From Bacillota bacterium (GTDB lineage: Bacteria > Bacillota > Clostridia > Oscillospirales > Ruminococcaceae): 11,645 nucleotides of DNA. The DNA lies in assembly GCA_023439605.1 (NCBI GenBank), contig JAEXNS010000068.1, positions 1-11,645 on the forward strand. Reading direction: 5' to 3'. Under the pieces are notes generated by a model. That model was not told where the DNA came from. It did no database searches and saw only the letters and a program-made list of their open reading frames with translations. Position numbers and translations under genes: made by a program. Position 1 is the first letter of the stretch. Every line of letters begins with the position of its first letter. Below are positions 1 through 6,969 of the stretch, in pieces.

Positions 1-802
1 AGTCTATACTGTCAGATAAAAGTTCTGAATTATCTGCACACAACTTTGTCAATTCAACTATTATCCTATCTATTTCTTCCTGCTCTTTTATTTTTAAAAT
101 TCTTATATCATTATTTGCATCTACTACTGACATAGGTTCAATAAAAAGTGTCTGCCCTGTTGCAGATGTATCATGTACCAAACCTTGGACATCACCTTTA
201 TGTTCAGCTTTAACCGGCAAAACAAATCTACCATCTCTCATGGTGATAATGTTATCCTGCAAACATTTTTGCATAGTAGTAGATTTTATCATTTTATCAA
301 GAACTGATCTTAGTTTTAATCCAGATTGAGCTATTTTTCTGCGTATAGATGCTAGTTCAGAACTAGCTGCATCTGAAAGTTCCTCTTCGGATAATATAGA
401 TGTTTCTAATCTATCAAGAAGATGATTATTTGGTATGACTCTTGAAAATAAATAATCTAAATCTGTTTCGATTTCACTACAATGCTTATGCCAATTTGAT
501 ATCATATTTATTTGTTTTAATGAATTTGCTACTTCTAGTAAATCCTTCAAAGAAAGTCTTGAGCCAGCTTTTGCTCTGGACAAATGATTATTTATATTTT
601 TAAAATTGATAAATGGAGGTGAACCAAATTTAATGCTTAAATCAAAAGCATTTAAAGCCTTATTAACTTCACTTTTTACAGTATCAAAATCATGATTAGG
701 GACTGTTTCCCTAATCATCGTTTTTGTCTGTTCATTTGAAGCTTCTAAAGCCAGCATCTCCAAAACTTTATCTAGTTCTAAAATTTTAAAATATTTATTC
801 AT
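1..802 (-). CDS. mutS2: Endonuclease MutS2 / ribosome rescue factor RqcU, N-terminal part (runs off left edge)
   Basis: Translating the minus strand from ATG at 802-800 gives 267 codons open to the window edge. MutS2 is a MutS-like ATPase that suppresses homologous recombination; in Bacillus it also splits collided ribosomes. The fragment covers the N-terminal helical core: it starts MNKYFKILELDKVLEML, and residues 189-200 (RDGRFVLPVKAE) and 209-223 (VHDTSATGQTLFIEP) are the highly conserved MutS2 core signature. The ATPase domain and C-terminal Smr nuclease domain would lie outside the window, so completeness cannot be judged. The start lies 26 bases after the recO stop with an AGAGGA-like ribosome site about 11 bases upstream, so it is very likely the last visible gene of the phoH operon. 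The family is certain from the signature; the function is taken from the family. Confidence 0.95.
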   Translation of the reverse strand, partial: MNKYFKILELDKVLEMLALEASNEQTKTMIRETVPNHDFDTVKSEVNKALNAFDLSIKFGSPPFINFKNINNHLSRAKAGSRLSLKDLLEVANSLKQINMISNWHKHCSEIETDLDYLFSRVIPNNHLLDRLETSILSEEELSDAASSELASIRRKIAQSGLKLRSVLDKMIKSTTMQKCLQDNIITMRDGRFVLPVKAEHKGDVQGLVHDTSATGQTLFIEPMSVVDANNDIRILKIKEQEEIDRIIVELTKLCADNSELLSDSID

Positions 803-828
803 ATTGTTGCATATCCTCTTGTTTTTTC

Positions 829-1575
829 TTAATTCTTTTTTATTGATTTATAAAAATCAAGGGTTTTAAATTTTCGTCCCAAATGACTTAATAAATAACT
901 CTCTGATATATATGCAAGCTTATTTTGGCTTAATGGTGAAATTGTGAAATTGAAAATTTTACTAAAATCACTTAATAAAATATATCTCAAAGCATGGAGT
1001 ACTGAATCAGTTAAACTTATTGATGTAAGTTCATCAAAATCATTATAACAATTTTGACAATAAATTCCTCCATTTTCAACAATAAAAAACATTTTATCAT
1101 CTAGGTATATATTACAACATCCACATCCAATAACATTTGGCATCATACCTATTTCAGCCATAAGTCTAAGTTCAAATATACTCTTTAATAAAATTTCTTC
1201 CCTTTTCCCAATTGACAAAAAATGTATTGTATTTAAAAACAATTTTAATATTTCACTATTTTTTTCTCCGCACACTGTAAAAGAGATTAACTCTGAAAAA
1301 TATGATACCAATGATAATTTATCAATATCCTGCCTTATACCATAAAAAATTTTTATAGGTTCACAACTGTTTAGATAATATTTATCTTTCTTGATTTCTA
1401 AACAAAATTTAGAATAAGCAAATAACTGCGTGGAAGAAGAATTTTGGCTATTTATTTTTTTTGATCCTTTAACCATTATTTCTATAACTCCATAATTATC
1501 TGTTAGGATATCAACAAATTTATCGTTTTCACCAAAATTTTTTTCCCTTATAACTATTCCATTTGTAGTAATCAT
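829..1575 (-). CDS. recO: DNA repair protein RecO
   Basis: A 248-residue protein of normal RecO length. RecO works with RecF and RecR in the cytoplasm: it binds SSB-coated single-stranded DNA, helps load RecA and can anneal strands. The N-terminus (TNGIVIREKNFGENDKFVDI, residues 4-23, then GVIEIMVKGSKK) is the typical OB-fold start of RecO. A four-cysteine zinc site is visible: C151-x2-C154 and C173-x2-C176, which Gram-positive RecO proteins usually keep. The ATG at 1575 has a GAGGG ribosome site about 9 bases upstream. It sits 57 bases after era and 26 bases before mutS2 on the same strand, so it is probably cotranscribed with both. Confidence 0.95.
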   Translation of the reverse strand: MITTNGIVIREKNFGENDKFVDILTDNYGVIEIMVKGSKKINSQNSSSTQLFAYSKFCLEIKKDKYYLNSCEPIKIFYGIRQDIDKLSLVSYFSELISFTVCGEKNSEILKLFLNTIHFLSIGKREEILLKSIFELRLMAEIGMMPNVIGCGCCNIYLDDKMFFIVENGGIYCQNCYNDFDELTSISLTDSVLHALRYILLSDFSKIFNFTISPLSQNKLAYISESYLLSHLGRKFKTLDFYKSIKKN

Positions 1576-1632
1576 ATTTACATACCCTCACAATACTTAT
1601 CTTTGTTGAAAGTGAGTATATTTTTTAAAAAA

Positions 1633-2535
1633 CTATATTTTAAACTCATCTTTTAGTCCCATATTTTTAATTAATCCATCTCTGTTTCGCCAATCTTCCT
1701 TAACTTTTACCCAACATTGAAGATTTACTTTTATTTGAAAAAATTCCTCTAATTCAACTCTAGCTAAAGAAGCCGCCTTTTTTAACATTGTACCATTTTT
1801 ACCAATAACAATGCCTTTATGTGATTCCTTTTCACAATAAATATTTGCTGTTACATCTAAAATTTCTTTTTCTTCTCTTTCTTTCATTTGTTCAATTACA
1901 ACTGCTATACCATGAGGAACTTCATCATTTAATAAATTTAATAGTTTTTCTCTTACAATTTCAGCAGCAATTACCTTTTCAGGTTGATCTGTAATTGTAT
2001 CTTCTGAAAAGAAGTGCGGACTTTCTACAGCAAGTTTCATTGCTTCCTCAAAAACTAAGTCTATTCCATCCGAATTTAATACGCTTATTGGTATCAACGC
2101 TTCAAACTCAAATTCTGAATTTAATGTCATCATAGTAGATACAAGTTCAGATTTATCTTTTAACAAATCTATTTTGTTTAAAATTAAAACCACTGGTGTT
2201 TTTGAATTGTTTAAAGATTTTATCATTTCTTTTTCCTGAACCCCTAATCTTCGTGTACAATCCATCATAAAAAACACTGCATCTATATCGCTTGCAGATT
2301 CTCTAATTGTATTTAACATATACTGGCTTAACTTGTTTTTTGCTTTATGTAAACCAGGTGTATCTATAAATACAAGCTGTGTTTCATCTTTATTTACAAC
2401 ACCTGTAATCTTTGTTCTTGTTGTCTGTGTTTTTTCACTAACTGAAGCTATTTTTTCACCAATTAATAAATTAAGCAATGAAGATTTCCCAGAATTTGTT
2501 CTCCCTGCAATTGTAATGAAAACTGTTTTAGTCAT
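1633..2535 (-). CDS. era: GTPase Era
   Basis: A 300-residue protein of full Era length. Era is an essential GTPase that binds the 3' end of 16S rRNA and assists 30S subunit assembly. The GTPase motifs are complete: G1 GRTNSGKS at residues 11-18, the G2 threonine segment TQTTRTKITG near 36-45, G3 DTPG at 58-61 and G4 NKID at 120-123. The C-terminal KH RNA-binding domain carries the loop IGKNG. G1 reads GRTNSGKS rather than the common GRPNVGKS; the essential GK[ST] is intact, so this is a lineage variant and not a defect. The start has a GGGG-type ribosome site about 8 bases upstream. Era lies 23 bases downstream of ybeY, with which it is functionally linked in 16S rRNA maturation. Confidence 0.97.
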   Translation of the reverse strand: MTKTVFITIAGRTNSGKSSLLNLLIGEKIASVSEKTQTTRTKITGVVNKDETQLVFIDTPGLHKAKNKLSQYMLNTIRESASDIDAVFFMMDCTRRLGVQEKEMIKSLNNSKTPVVLILNKIDLLKDKSELVSTMMTLNSEFEFEALIPISVLNSDGIDLVFEEAMKLAVESPHFFSEDTITDQPEKVIAAEIVREKLLNLLNDEVPHGIAVVIEQMKEREEKEILDVTANIYCEKESHKGIVIGKNGTMLKKAASLARVELEEFFQIKVNLQCWVKVKEDWRNRDGLIKNMGLKDEFKI

Positions 2536-2558
2536 TAATAATCCCCGTTCTAAATAAT

Positions 2559-3065
2559 TTAATCGTTATTAGAAACAACAAAAGTAACATCTCTTGATAT
2601 TCCTAAAATCTCTAGTACTTCTTCTTCTTTTTCTCTCATTTTTCTTTCATCCAAAGAACTGGTTTCATGATCATAACCTAATAAATGCAACATTGAATGA
2701 ACTGTTAAAAAACCAATTTCTCTTTCTAATGAATGGCCAAAATTTTCAGCTTGTTTAAAAGCGGTTTCCAATGAAATAACTATATCACCCAAAACCACTG
2801 CTCCAGTTTCAGCGTTTATCTCATAATTATCATTTTCATTTAAAGGAAAAGATAAAACATCTGTTACTGAATCCTTGTTTCTATAAGTTTTATTTAGGTT
2901 TTTTATTTCATTATTCGAAACAAAAGTTACACTTACTTCTGTATCTTTTTCAAATTTTTCAGTAGTTAAAACGGCTTGACAACAACGTCTAATTAACAAT
3001 CTTATCCCAACTGGTATCTTGATTTTATTTTGATTATTTCTGATATATGCTTTTAATTTAGCCAT
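2559..3065 (-). CDS. ybeY: Endoribonuclease YbeY (16S rRNA 3'-end maturation)
   Basis: YbeY is a metal-dependent single-strand endoribonuclease acting in 16S rRNA 3' maturation and ribosome quality control. The metal-binding motif H-x3-H-x5-H is intact: H123, H127 and H133 in HSMLHLLGYDH. The upstream signature YRNKDSVTDVLSFPL (residues 61-75) is also typical. I chose the ATG at 3065 (168 residues, starting MAKLKAY) because it gives the usual length. An in-frame ATG further upstream would add 14 Lys/Met-rich residues lying wholly inside phoH. The chosen start overlaps the phoH stop by 8 bases (3058-3065), which suggests translational coupling. The best ribosome site (AAGGGA) is rather far away, about 12 bases, so a start at the internal ATG near 3089 cannot be excluded. 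Confidence 0.93.
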   Translation of the reverse strand: MAKLKAYIRNNQNKIKIPVGIRLLIRRCCQAVLTTEKFEKDTEVSVTFVSNNEIKNLNKTYRNKDSVTDVLSFPLNENDNYEINAETGAVVLGDIVISLETAFKQAENFGHSLEREIGFLTVHSMLHLLGYDHETSSLDERKMREKEEEVLEILGISRDVTFVVSNND

Positions 3066-4032
3066 TTTTATTTTTCTTCCCTTCTTCATTGTACTTTTCA
3101 TAAGCATTTACTATTTCTTGAACTAGTTTATGTCTAACAACATCTTTATCTGTGAATTTTTGTATAGAAATATCTTCGATATTTTTCAAAACTTTCATAG
3201 CTTCTATTAATCCAGATTTTTTACTTGCTGGTAAATCTATTTGTGTAATATCTCCAGTTATAACCATCTTGCTATTTTCCCCCAGTCTTGTTAAAAACAT
3301 TTTTATTTGTTCTGGAGTTGTATTTTGTGCTTCATCCAATATTATAAAAGCATTATCTAAAGTTCTTCCTCTCATATATGCTAGAGGTGCTACTTCAATA
3401 GAACCTCTTTCCATATGCTTTTGAAACACCTCTGCACCAAACATTTCAAATAAACCATCGTATAATGGTCTTAGATATGGGTCAACTTTATCTTGCAAAT
3501 CACCAGGTAAAAATCCTAAACTTTCACCGGCTTCGACTGCTGGCCTAGTTAATATTATTTTATTTATCTCATGGGATTTAAATGATTTTACTGCCATAGC
3601 TACAGCTAAATAGGTCTTTCCAGTACCAGCAGGACCAACACCTATAATTATAGTTTTCTCTTTTATAGCATTTATGTATTTTTGTTGCCCTACTGTTCTT
3701 GGTCGAACCGGTTTTCCAGATGAATTCAAACATATAGAATCCGCTATTAAAGATTTTAATTCTTCGTCAGCACCATCTGCTATCATAGATGAAACATACC
3801 TGACTGTATGCTCTGAAGTTTTTTCACCTTTTTTATATAAAGAACTTATAGTGTTAATAGCGTTTATAGCTTGATCAACACTTTTTTCTTCACCTATAAT
3901 CTTCATTTCACTTCCTCTTGTTACGATATAAACATTATATTTTTTTTGTATAGCATTTATATTTACATCACAATTTCCAAATAAATCGGATATTTGTTCT
4001 GGATCATGAATTTTTATGGTTTTTTCGACCAT
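3058..4032 (-). CDS. phoH: PhoH family ATPase (PhoH-like protein YqfL/YbeZ type)
   Basis: A 324-residue cytoplasmic P-loop ATPase related to the N-terminal part of superfamily 1 helicases. Homologues (YbeZ in E. coli) are encoded next to ybeY and interact with it, so a role in RNA or ribosome metabolism is likely; the exact reaction is not settled. Walker A is GPAGTGKT at residues 133-140, Walker B FIILDEAQ at 229-236, and a sensor-like ITGD lies at 258-261. The conserved stretches LTRPAVEAGE (161-170) and LGFLPGD (172-178) are diagnostic. The N-terminal ~100 residues look like the KH-type domain found in longer PhoH proteins. The ATG at 4032 follows an AGAGGG ribosome site. It is the first gene of the operon, preceded by an extended -10 promoter. 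Confidence 0.95.
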   Translation of the reverse strand: MVEKTIKIHDPEQISDLFGNCDVNINAIQKKYNVYIVTRGSEMKIIGEEKSVDQAINAINTISSLYKKGEKTSEHTVRYVSSMIADGADEELKSLIADSICLNSSGKPVRPRTVGQQKYINAIKEKTIIIGVGPAGTGKTYLAVAMAVKSFKSHEINKIILTRPAVEAGESLGFLPGDLQDKVDPYLRPLYDGLFEMFGAEVFQKHMERGSIEVAPLAYMRGRTLDNAFIILDEAQNTTPEQIKMFLTRLGENSKMVITGDITQIDLPASKKSGLIEAMKVLKNIEDISIQKFTDKDVVRHKLVQEIVNAYEKYNEEGKKNKNG

Positions 4033-4086
4033 ATTTACCCTCTTTCCTATTTTTATGTTTTAAATATATGAGCATTTACATAAATA

Positions 4087-4115
4087 ATTATATCATATTT
4101 ATAATAAATTTTAAA
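4087..4115 (-). promoter_or_regulatory. Probable sigma-A promoter for the phoH-ybeY-era-recO-mutS2 operon
   Basis: On the minus strand, a perfect TATAAT (4092-4087) is preceded by TGA, giving an extended -10 (TGATATAAT). A weak -35, TTTAAA, lies at 4115-4110 with a 17-base spacer. Transcription would start near 4080, leaving a leader of about 48 bases before the phoH ATG. No riboswitch or attenuator is evident in that leader. Confidence 0.6.
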
Positions 4116-4289
4116 GATTTATTTTTATATTAAGATAAATTTGCTCAAAATTATCATTATACTATTGAAATGTATCTGTTATTTAGCTAAATTAACTATA
4201 TACACAATTATTTTAAACAATTTAAGCTTTATTTATAATTATGTATACTTTTTATAGGTTTTTAATTTATTAAATTTGTTAAAAAAATC

Positions 4290-4318
4290 TTTACAAATAA
4301 TTTTTTTCGTGTTACAAT
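4290..4318 (+). promoter_or_regulatory. Possible orphan plus-strand promoter
   Basis: TTTACA (4290-4295), a 17-base spacer and TACAAT (4313-4318) form a good sigma-A-like match. A second perfect TATAAT at 4330-4335 lacks a matching -35. No gene begins for about 230 bases downstream. It could drive a small RNA or a long leader of the four-cysteine gene, or be a chance match in AT-rich DNA. Confidence 0.35.
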
Positions 4319-4338
4319 TTGTTTATTAGTATAATACA

Positions 4339-4369
4339 AAATAATATTTACAAAAAGTAAATATTATTT
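4339..4369. repeat. 13-bp perfect inverted repeat (AT-rich hairpin)
   Basis: The arms 4339-4351 and 4357-4369 are perfect reverse complements (AAATAATATTTAC and GTAAATATTATTT) around a five-A loop. No T-tract follows, so it is not a standard terminator. It starts about 20 bases after the possible orphan promoter, so it would be near the 5' end of any RNA made from it. It could also be a protein-binding palindrome. Confidence 0.5.
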
Positions 4370-4468
4370 ATAAATTCAAAAATCATACAAATTATCATAA
4401 CATTTTAGATATATCTTTGAAAAACAAATAAAAATCACTGTTTATTTTGATGATTTTTACATAACCAC

Positions 4469-4497
4469 TAGACATCTTTATAAAAAAATGATATAAT
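4469..4497 (+). promoter_or_regulatory. Sigma-A promoter of the four-cysteine protein gene
   Basis: TAGACA (4469-4474), a 17-base spacer and a perfect TATAAT (4492-4497) preceded by TGA, which makes an extended -10. Transcription would start near 4504, giving a leader of about 60 bases. The 13 bases from the TG onward (TGATATAATTATT) are identical to those at the divergent phoH promoter. Confidence 0.7.
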
Positions 4498-4563
4498 TAT
4501 TACAATAAGCATTCGGAAATTTATGACTACGTGTTTTCATTTTTATGCGAAAGGAATGATTTA

Positions 4564-4800
4564 ATGAAAATTTCAAATATATTTGAAAAAACCGGCAAAT
4601 ATTTTGGCAATACCATAAAACCTAAATGCCAATATTGTGAATTCGGAAATCGAACAAAGGATGGGAAAAAAATACTTTGTGAAAAAGTTGGTATGGTTAA
4701 TTTCGATTATTCTTGTTCAAAATTCGAATACTCACCATTAAAAAGAATACCAATAAAGCAACTAGAAATTCCAGGAAACATAGACGAAGACTATATTTAA
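4564..4800 (+). CDS. Small four-cysteine protein, probable metal-binding, unknown function
   Basis: A 78-residue, probably cytoplasmic protein with no signal peptide or membrane segment. Four cysteines, C22-x2-C25-x13-C39-x11-C51, suit a zinc ribbon-like or other metal site. The motif CQYCEFGNRTKDGKKILC, followed by YSCSKFEYSPLKRIP (residues 49-63), resembles a small uncharacterised protein I recall as widespread in Ruminococcus-type clostridia; this is from memory, and I know no experimentally assigned role. The ATG at 4564 is preferred over an in-frame GTG at 4531 because an AAAGGA ribosome site lies 8 bases upstream and the family-like sequence starts there. The gene has its own promoter and a terminator immediately after the stop, so it is a single-gene unit. 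Real coding is strongly supported; function is not. Confidence 0.85.
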   Translation: MKISNIFEKTGKYFGNTIKPKCQYCEFGNRTKDGKKILCEKVGMVNFDYSCSKFEYSPLKRIPIKQLEIPGNIDEDYI

Positions 4801-4807
4801 AACACAT

Positions 4808-4841
4808 AAAACTTGACTGTTTAAAAAACAGCCAAGTTTTT
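4808..4841 (+). terminator. Intrinsic terminator after the four-cysteine gene
   Basis: The stem pairs 4808-4815 with 4833-4840 and 4817-4822 with 4826-4831, with one A-C mismatch and an AAA loop. The right arm ends in a run of five T. It begins 8 bases after the stop codon and separates this unit from the envelope genes downstream. Confidence 0.85.
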
Positions 4842-4904
4842 GATGATTATTACCATATTTTTATTTTCAACATTTATTTGTACAAAATGAATAATTTAAA
4901 TATC

Positions 4905-4958
4905 CTTAAATATTTTTATTATATAATTTTTATAATTTATATAATAAATATATTTAAG
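4905..4958. repeat. 22-bp near-perfect AT-rich inverted repeat upstream of the dockerin gene
   Basis: The arms 4905-4926 and 4937-4958 are complementary at 21 of 22 positions around a 10-base loop, and apart from the outer C-G pair they contain only A and T. There is no following T-run typical of a terminator. The arms and loop contain three TATAAT hexamers (4922-4927, 4931-4936, 4940-4945), so the structure may overlap the promoter of the next gene. Confidence 0.6.
4916..4945 (+). promoter_or_regulatory. Possible promoter for the dockerin gene (weak)
   Basis: TATAAT at 4940-4945 has only a poor -35 (TTATTA, 4916-4921) at an 18-base spacing. The two other TATAAT copies nearby have no better -35. 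The gene must be transcribed from this interval because a terminator precedes it, but the exact promoter cannot be picked by eye. Confidence 0.25.
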
Positions 4959-5025
4959 AATTTTATTTTATTCTTTTATTTTGAATTTTTAAAATAAAAC
5001 TTTTTTTAAAGGAGAACACTATATT

Positions 5026-6942
5026 ATGTTTAAAAAAATCAAACCCATCTTTATATTATCTACTATTTTTTCTTCTGTAATTTTAATGTCACATACTATA
5101 AATGCTCAGGAAAATTACAAAATCGGAGATATAAATAACGACCAATCAGCTAGTGTTTTAGATCTTGCAAGATTAAAAAGGCAAGTTTTATCAAATAACT
5201 ACTTAGATAATAACGAAAAAATATTTGCTGACATCAACAATGATTTAAGTTTAGATCCAAAAGATTGTTTTGTTTTTTCCAACAAATTACTTAGTTTAAA
5301 TGCTGATTTTAAAAATTATGACGCATCAACTGGTTGGAGGGAGATTGATGGTAAGTATTATTTTTATAAAGAAAATACACCTTTAAAAGGTAGAAATAAT
5401 ATTTTCGGAAACCTTTATAATTTTGATAATAATGGAGTTGTAACTTTTGGCTGGTTTTCAGATGATCAAGGATTAAAGCACTATTTTAAAGATGGTGTTT
5501 TTGCTACTGGAACAGTTTCAATAGAAAACATAGAATATTTTATTTCTGATGATTCTATATTTAGAACTGGATGGGATAAAGAAAACGACTTTACAATATA
5601 TAGAAACGAGTACGGCTATAAGGTTTCAGGTTTACAAAATATTAATAATGATTTATATTATTTTAATCCCACAGATTTTTCTATGTATAAAGGCTGGATT
5701 ATTATTAATGACTCATATCATTATTTTGATTTAGATGGAAAATTGACACTAAAGTTTTTAAATGGAAATTTAGTCGATAATAATGAAAATATTTACACTG
5801 GATTTATTATTGGTGCACATGGTTATACTCATTTTTATCAAAATGGAAAATTAGTAACTGGTTATTTTAATTTTGAAAATCAGGACTATTTTATAGAAGC
5901 AGATGGTATTTTTAGGACAGGATTTTATACAATAACTGAAAATAATAAGACATACTATAAAACATCAACTGGTATTCCTATAACTGGTTTGCATACTATA
6001 AATGGTAATGCTTATTATTTTGATCCAGAAAAAACTTATGCTGTTTCTGGTTGGTATATCATAAATGATTCATATCACTATTTTGATTTAAATTACATTT
6101 TATCGTTAAAGTTTGAAAATGGATTTTTAATAAAAAAAGATAACTCCTTATTTACTGGTTGGATAACTGGTGCACATGGTTATACTCATTATTACAAAGA
6201 TGGTAAACTAGTTACTGGCTCAATCGTTATTTATGATAAAGAATATTTTATTGATGCAGACGGTATTTTTAGAACAGGGTTATGTAATATTAATGGGGAT
6301 TTTTATTATAAAAATTCTACTGGAATTAATCAAACAGGATGGCAGACTATAGGAACTAATAAATATTATTTTGATCCTAATACAGCTAAAGCTAAAAAAG
6401 GACTAACACAAATAGGAGACACTAATTATTACTTCTACACAGATACTGGTATTTTAGCTATAAACGCAGATGTTGATGGTTATCAAACAAACTCTGATGG
6501 TATAGTTGAATTTTCACCTCTTCTTATAAGTTTAAAACAACGTGTACAAAGTATATTTAATACTACAGGTAAAACTTCGGATGCGATATATAATTTTATA
6601 ATTAACAACAATGTTTATAAATATATTGAACCTACAAAATCTTTAGCAACAATAGAAAATACTGGTTGGTTGCACTTTGTGGATTATTCAATGAATAACA
6701 GATATGTTGTTTGCTATTATTTTGCAGCTATAACAGACTTCATGTTCAAAGAAGCTGGTTTTGAAAGTAGAATAGTGTATGGAACAGGACGTGGGAATGG
6801 TGACCATTATTGGAATCAAGTTTTGATAAATGGAAATTGGACAAATTACGATACATGTAATAGATATAAAAATGTGTCTGATGCATTCTTAAGATCTGTT
6901 AATTATACTTGGTATCAAAACGTAACACCTATTTATAAATAA
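5026..6942 (+). CDS. Secreted dockerin / cell wall-binding repeat / transglutaminase-like protein
   Basis: A 638-residue exported protein. Residues 1-27 are a signal peptide (KK, hydrophobic core, predicted cleavage after INA). Residues 33-91 form a type I dockerin: calcium loop DINNDQSASVLD (35-46) with helix LARLKRQVL, and loop DINNDLSLDPKD (69-80). Residues 103-~490 are aromatic/Gly-rich repeats of the cell wall-binding (choline/glucan-binding) type, in super-repeats 103-222, 223-341, 342-458 plus a partial copy. Residues ~500-638 resemble a transglutaminase-like cysteine peptidase/transferase: Cys563 in VVCYYFAA, His594 in GDHYWNQV and Asp609 in NYDTCN give a complete triad with normal spacing. 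A dockerin directly after the signal peptide is unusual, since most are C-terminal. Probably held on the cell wall or on a cohesin scaffold while cleaving or cross-linking protein or peptidoglycan peptides; the substrate is unknown. An AAAGGAGAA ribosome site lies 9 bases before the ATG, and the lipoprotein gene follows after 27 bases. Confidence 0.88.
   Translation: MFKKIKPIFILSTIFSSVILMSHTINAQENYKIGDINNDQSASVLDLARLKRQVLSNNYLDNNEKIFADINNDLSLDPKDCFVFSNKLLSLNADFKNYDASTGWREIDGKYYFYKENTPLKGRNNIFGNLYNFDNNGVVTFGWFSDDQGLKHYFKDGVFATGTVSIENIEYFISDDSIFRTGWDKENDFTIYRNEYGYKVSGLQNINNDLYYFNPTDFSMYKGWIIINDSYHYFDLDGKLTLKFLNGNLVDNNENIYTGFIIGAHGYTHFYQNGKLVTGYFNFENQDYFIEADGIFRTGFYTITENNKTYYKTSTGIPITGLHTINGNAYYFDPEKTYAVSGWYIINDSYHYFDLNYILSLKFENGFLIKKDNSLFTGWITGAHGYTHYYKDGKLVTGSIVIYDKEYFIDADGIFRTGLCNINGDFYYKNSTGINQTGWQTIGTNKYYFDPNTAKAKKGLTQIGDTNYYFYTDTGILAINADVDGYQTNSDGIVEFSPLLISLKQRVQSIFNTTGKTSDAIYNFIINNNVYKYIEPTKSLATIENTGWLHFVDYSMNNRYVVCYYFAAITDFMFKEAGFESRIVYGTGRGNGDHYWNQVLINGNWTNYDTCNRYKNVSDAFLRSVNYTWYQNVTPIYK
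5332..6510 (+). repeat. Tandem ~118-codon super-repeats in the cell wall-binding region
   Basis: Units start at 5332, 5692, 6049 and (partial) 6400, with periods of 120, 119 and 117 codons. Each unit contains several ~20-residue aromatic motifs such as GW..I...YYFD. Units 2 and 3 share GAHGYTH and ADGIFRTG at equivalent places and are also alike at base level: the segment starting GGTGCACATGG is the same at 5812 and 6169. The first unit is more diverged. Confidence 0.85.
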
Positions 6943-6969
6943 TTTTATTTTTGAAAGGAATTCATAAAA

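Larger units (their letters stand above)
4033..4563. other. 531-base AT-rich divergent intergenic region
   Basis: No credible gene was found on either strand: open frames here are short, lack ribosome sites and use only AT-rich codons. The region holds the phoH promoter near the left end, the promoter of the four-cysteine gene near the right end, and in between a possible second plus-strand promoter (4290-4318), a 13-bp hairpin (4339-4369) and a weaker 8-bp hairpin (4430-4458). The stretch 4116-4289 shows nothing I can name beyond A/T runs. Confidence 0.7.

Noticed and set aside
802..818. ATG CAA CAA TAT GAA TAA micro-frame overlapping the mutS2 start (minus strand)
   Set aside because: Only five codons; most likely chance, though the overlap could in principle couple translation.
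1576..1632. Partial hairpin in the era-recO gap that might mask the recO ribosome site
   Set aside because: Only two short interrupted helices; too weak to claim regulation.
2333..2557. Plus-strand open frame opposite the 5' end of era
   Set aside because: Era motifs on the other strand are complete, so this is a shadow frame.
4887..4997. 36-codon hydrophobic open frame (MNNLNILKYFYY...) upstream of the dockerin gene, a possible leader peptide
   Set aside because: No ribosome site before the ATG, and the Ile/Phe/Tyr/Asn/Lys content is what random A/T-only DNA gives; it also spans the large palindrome.
5332..6510. Repeats read as a possible CRISPR-like or mobile repeat
   Set aside because: They are in frame, keep codon structure and encode known cell wall-binding style motifs.
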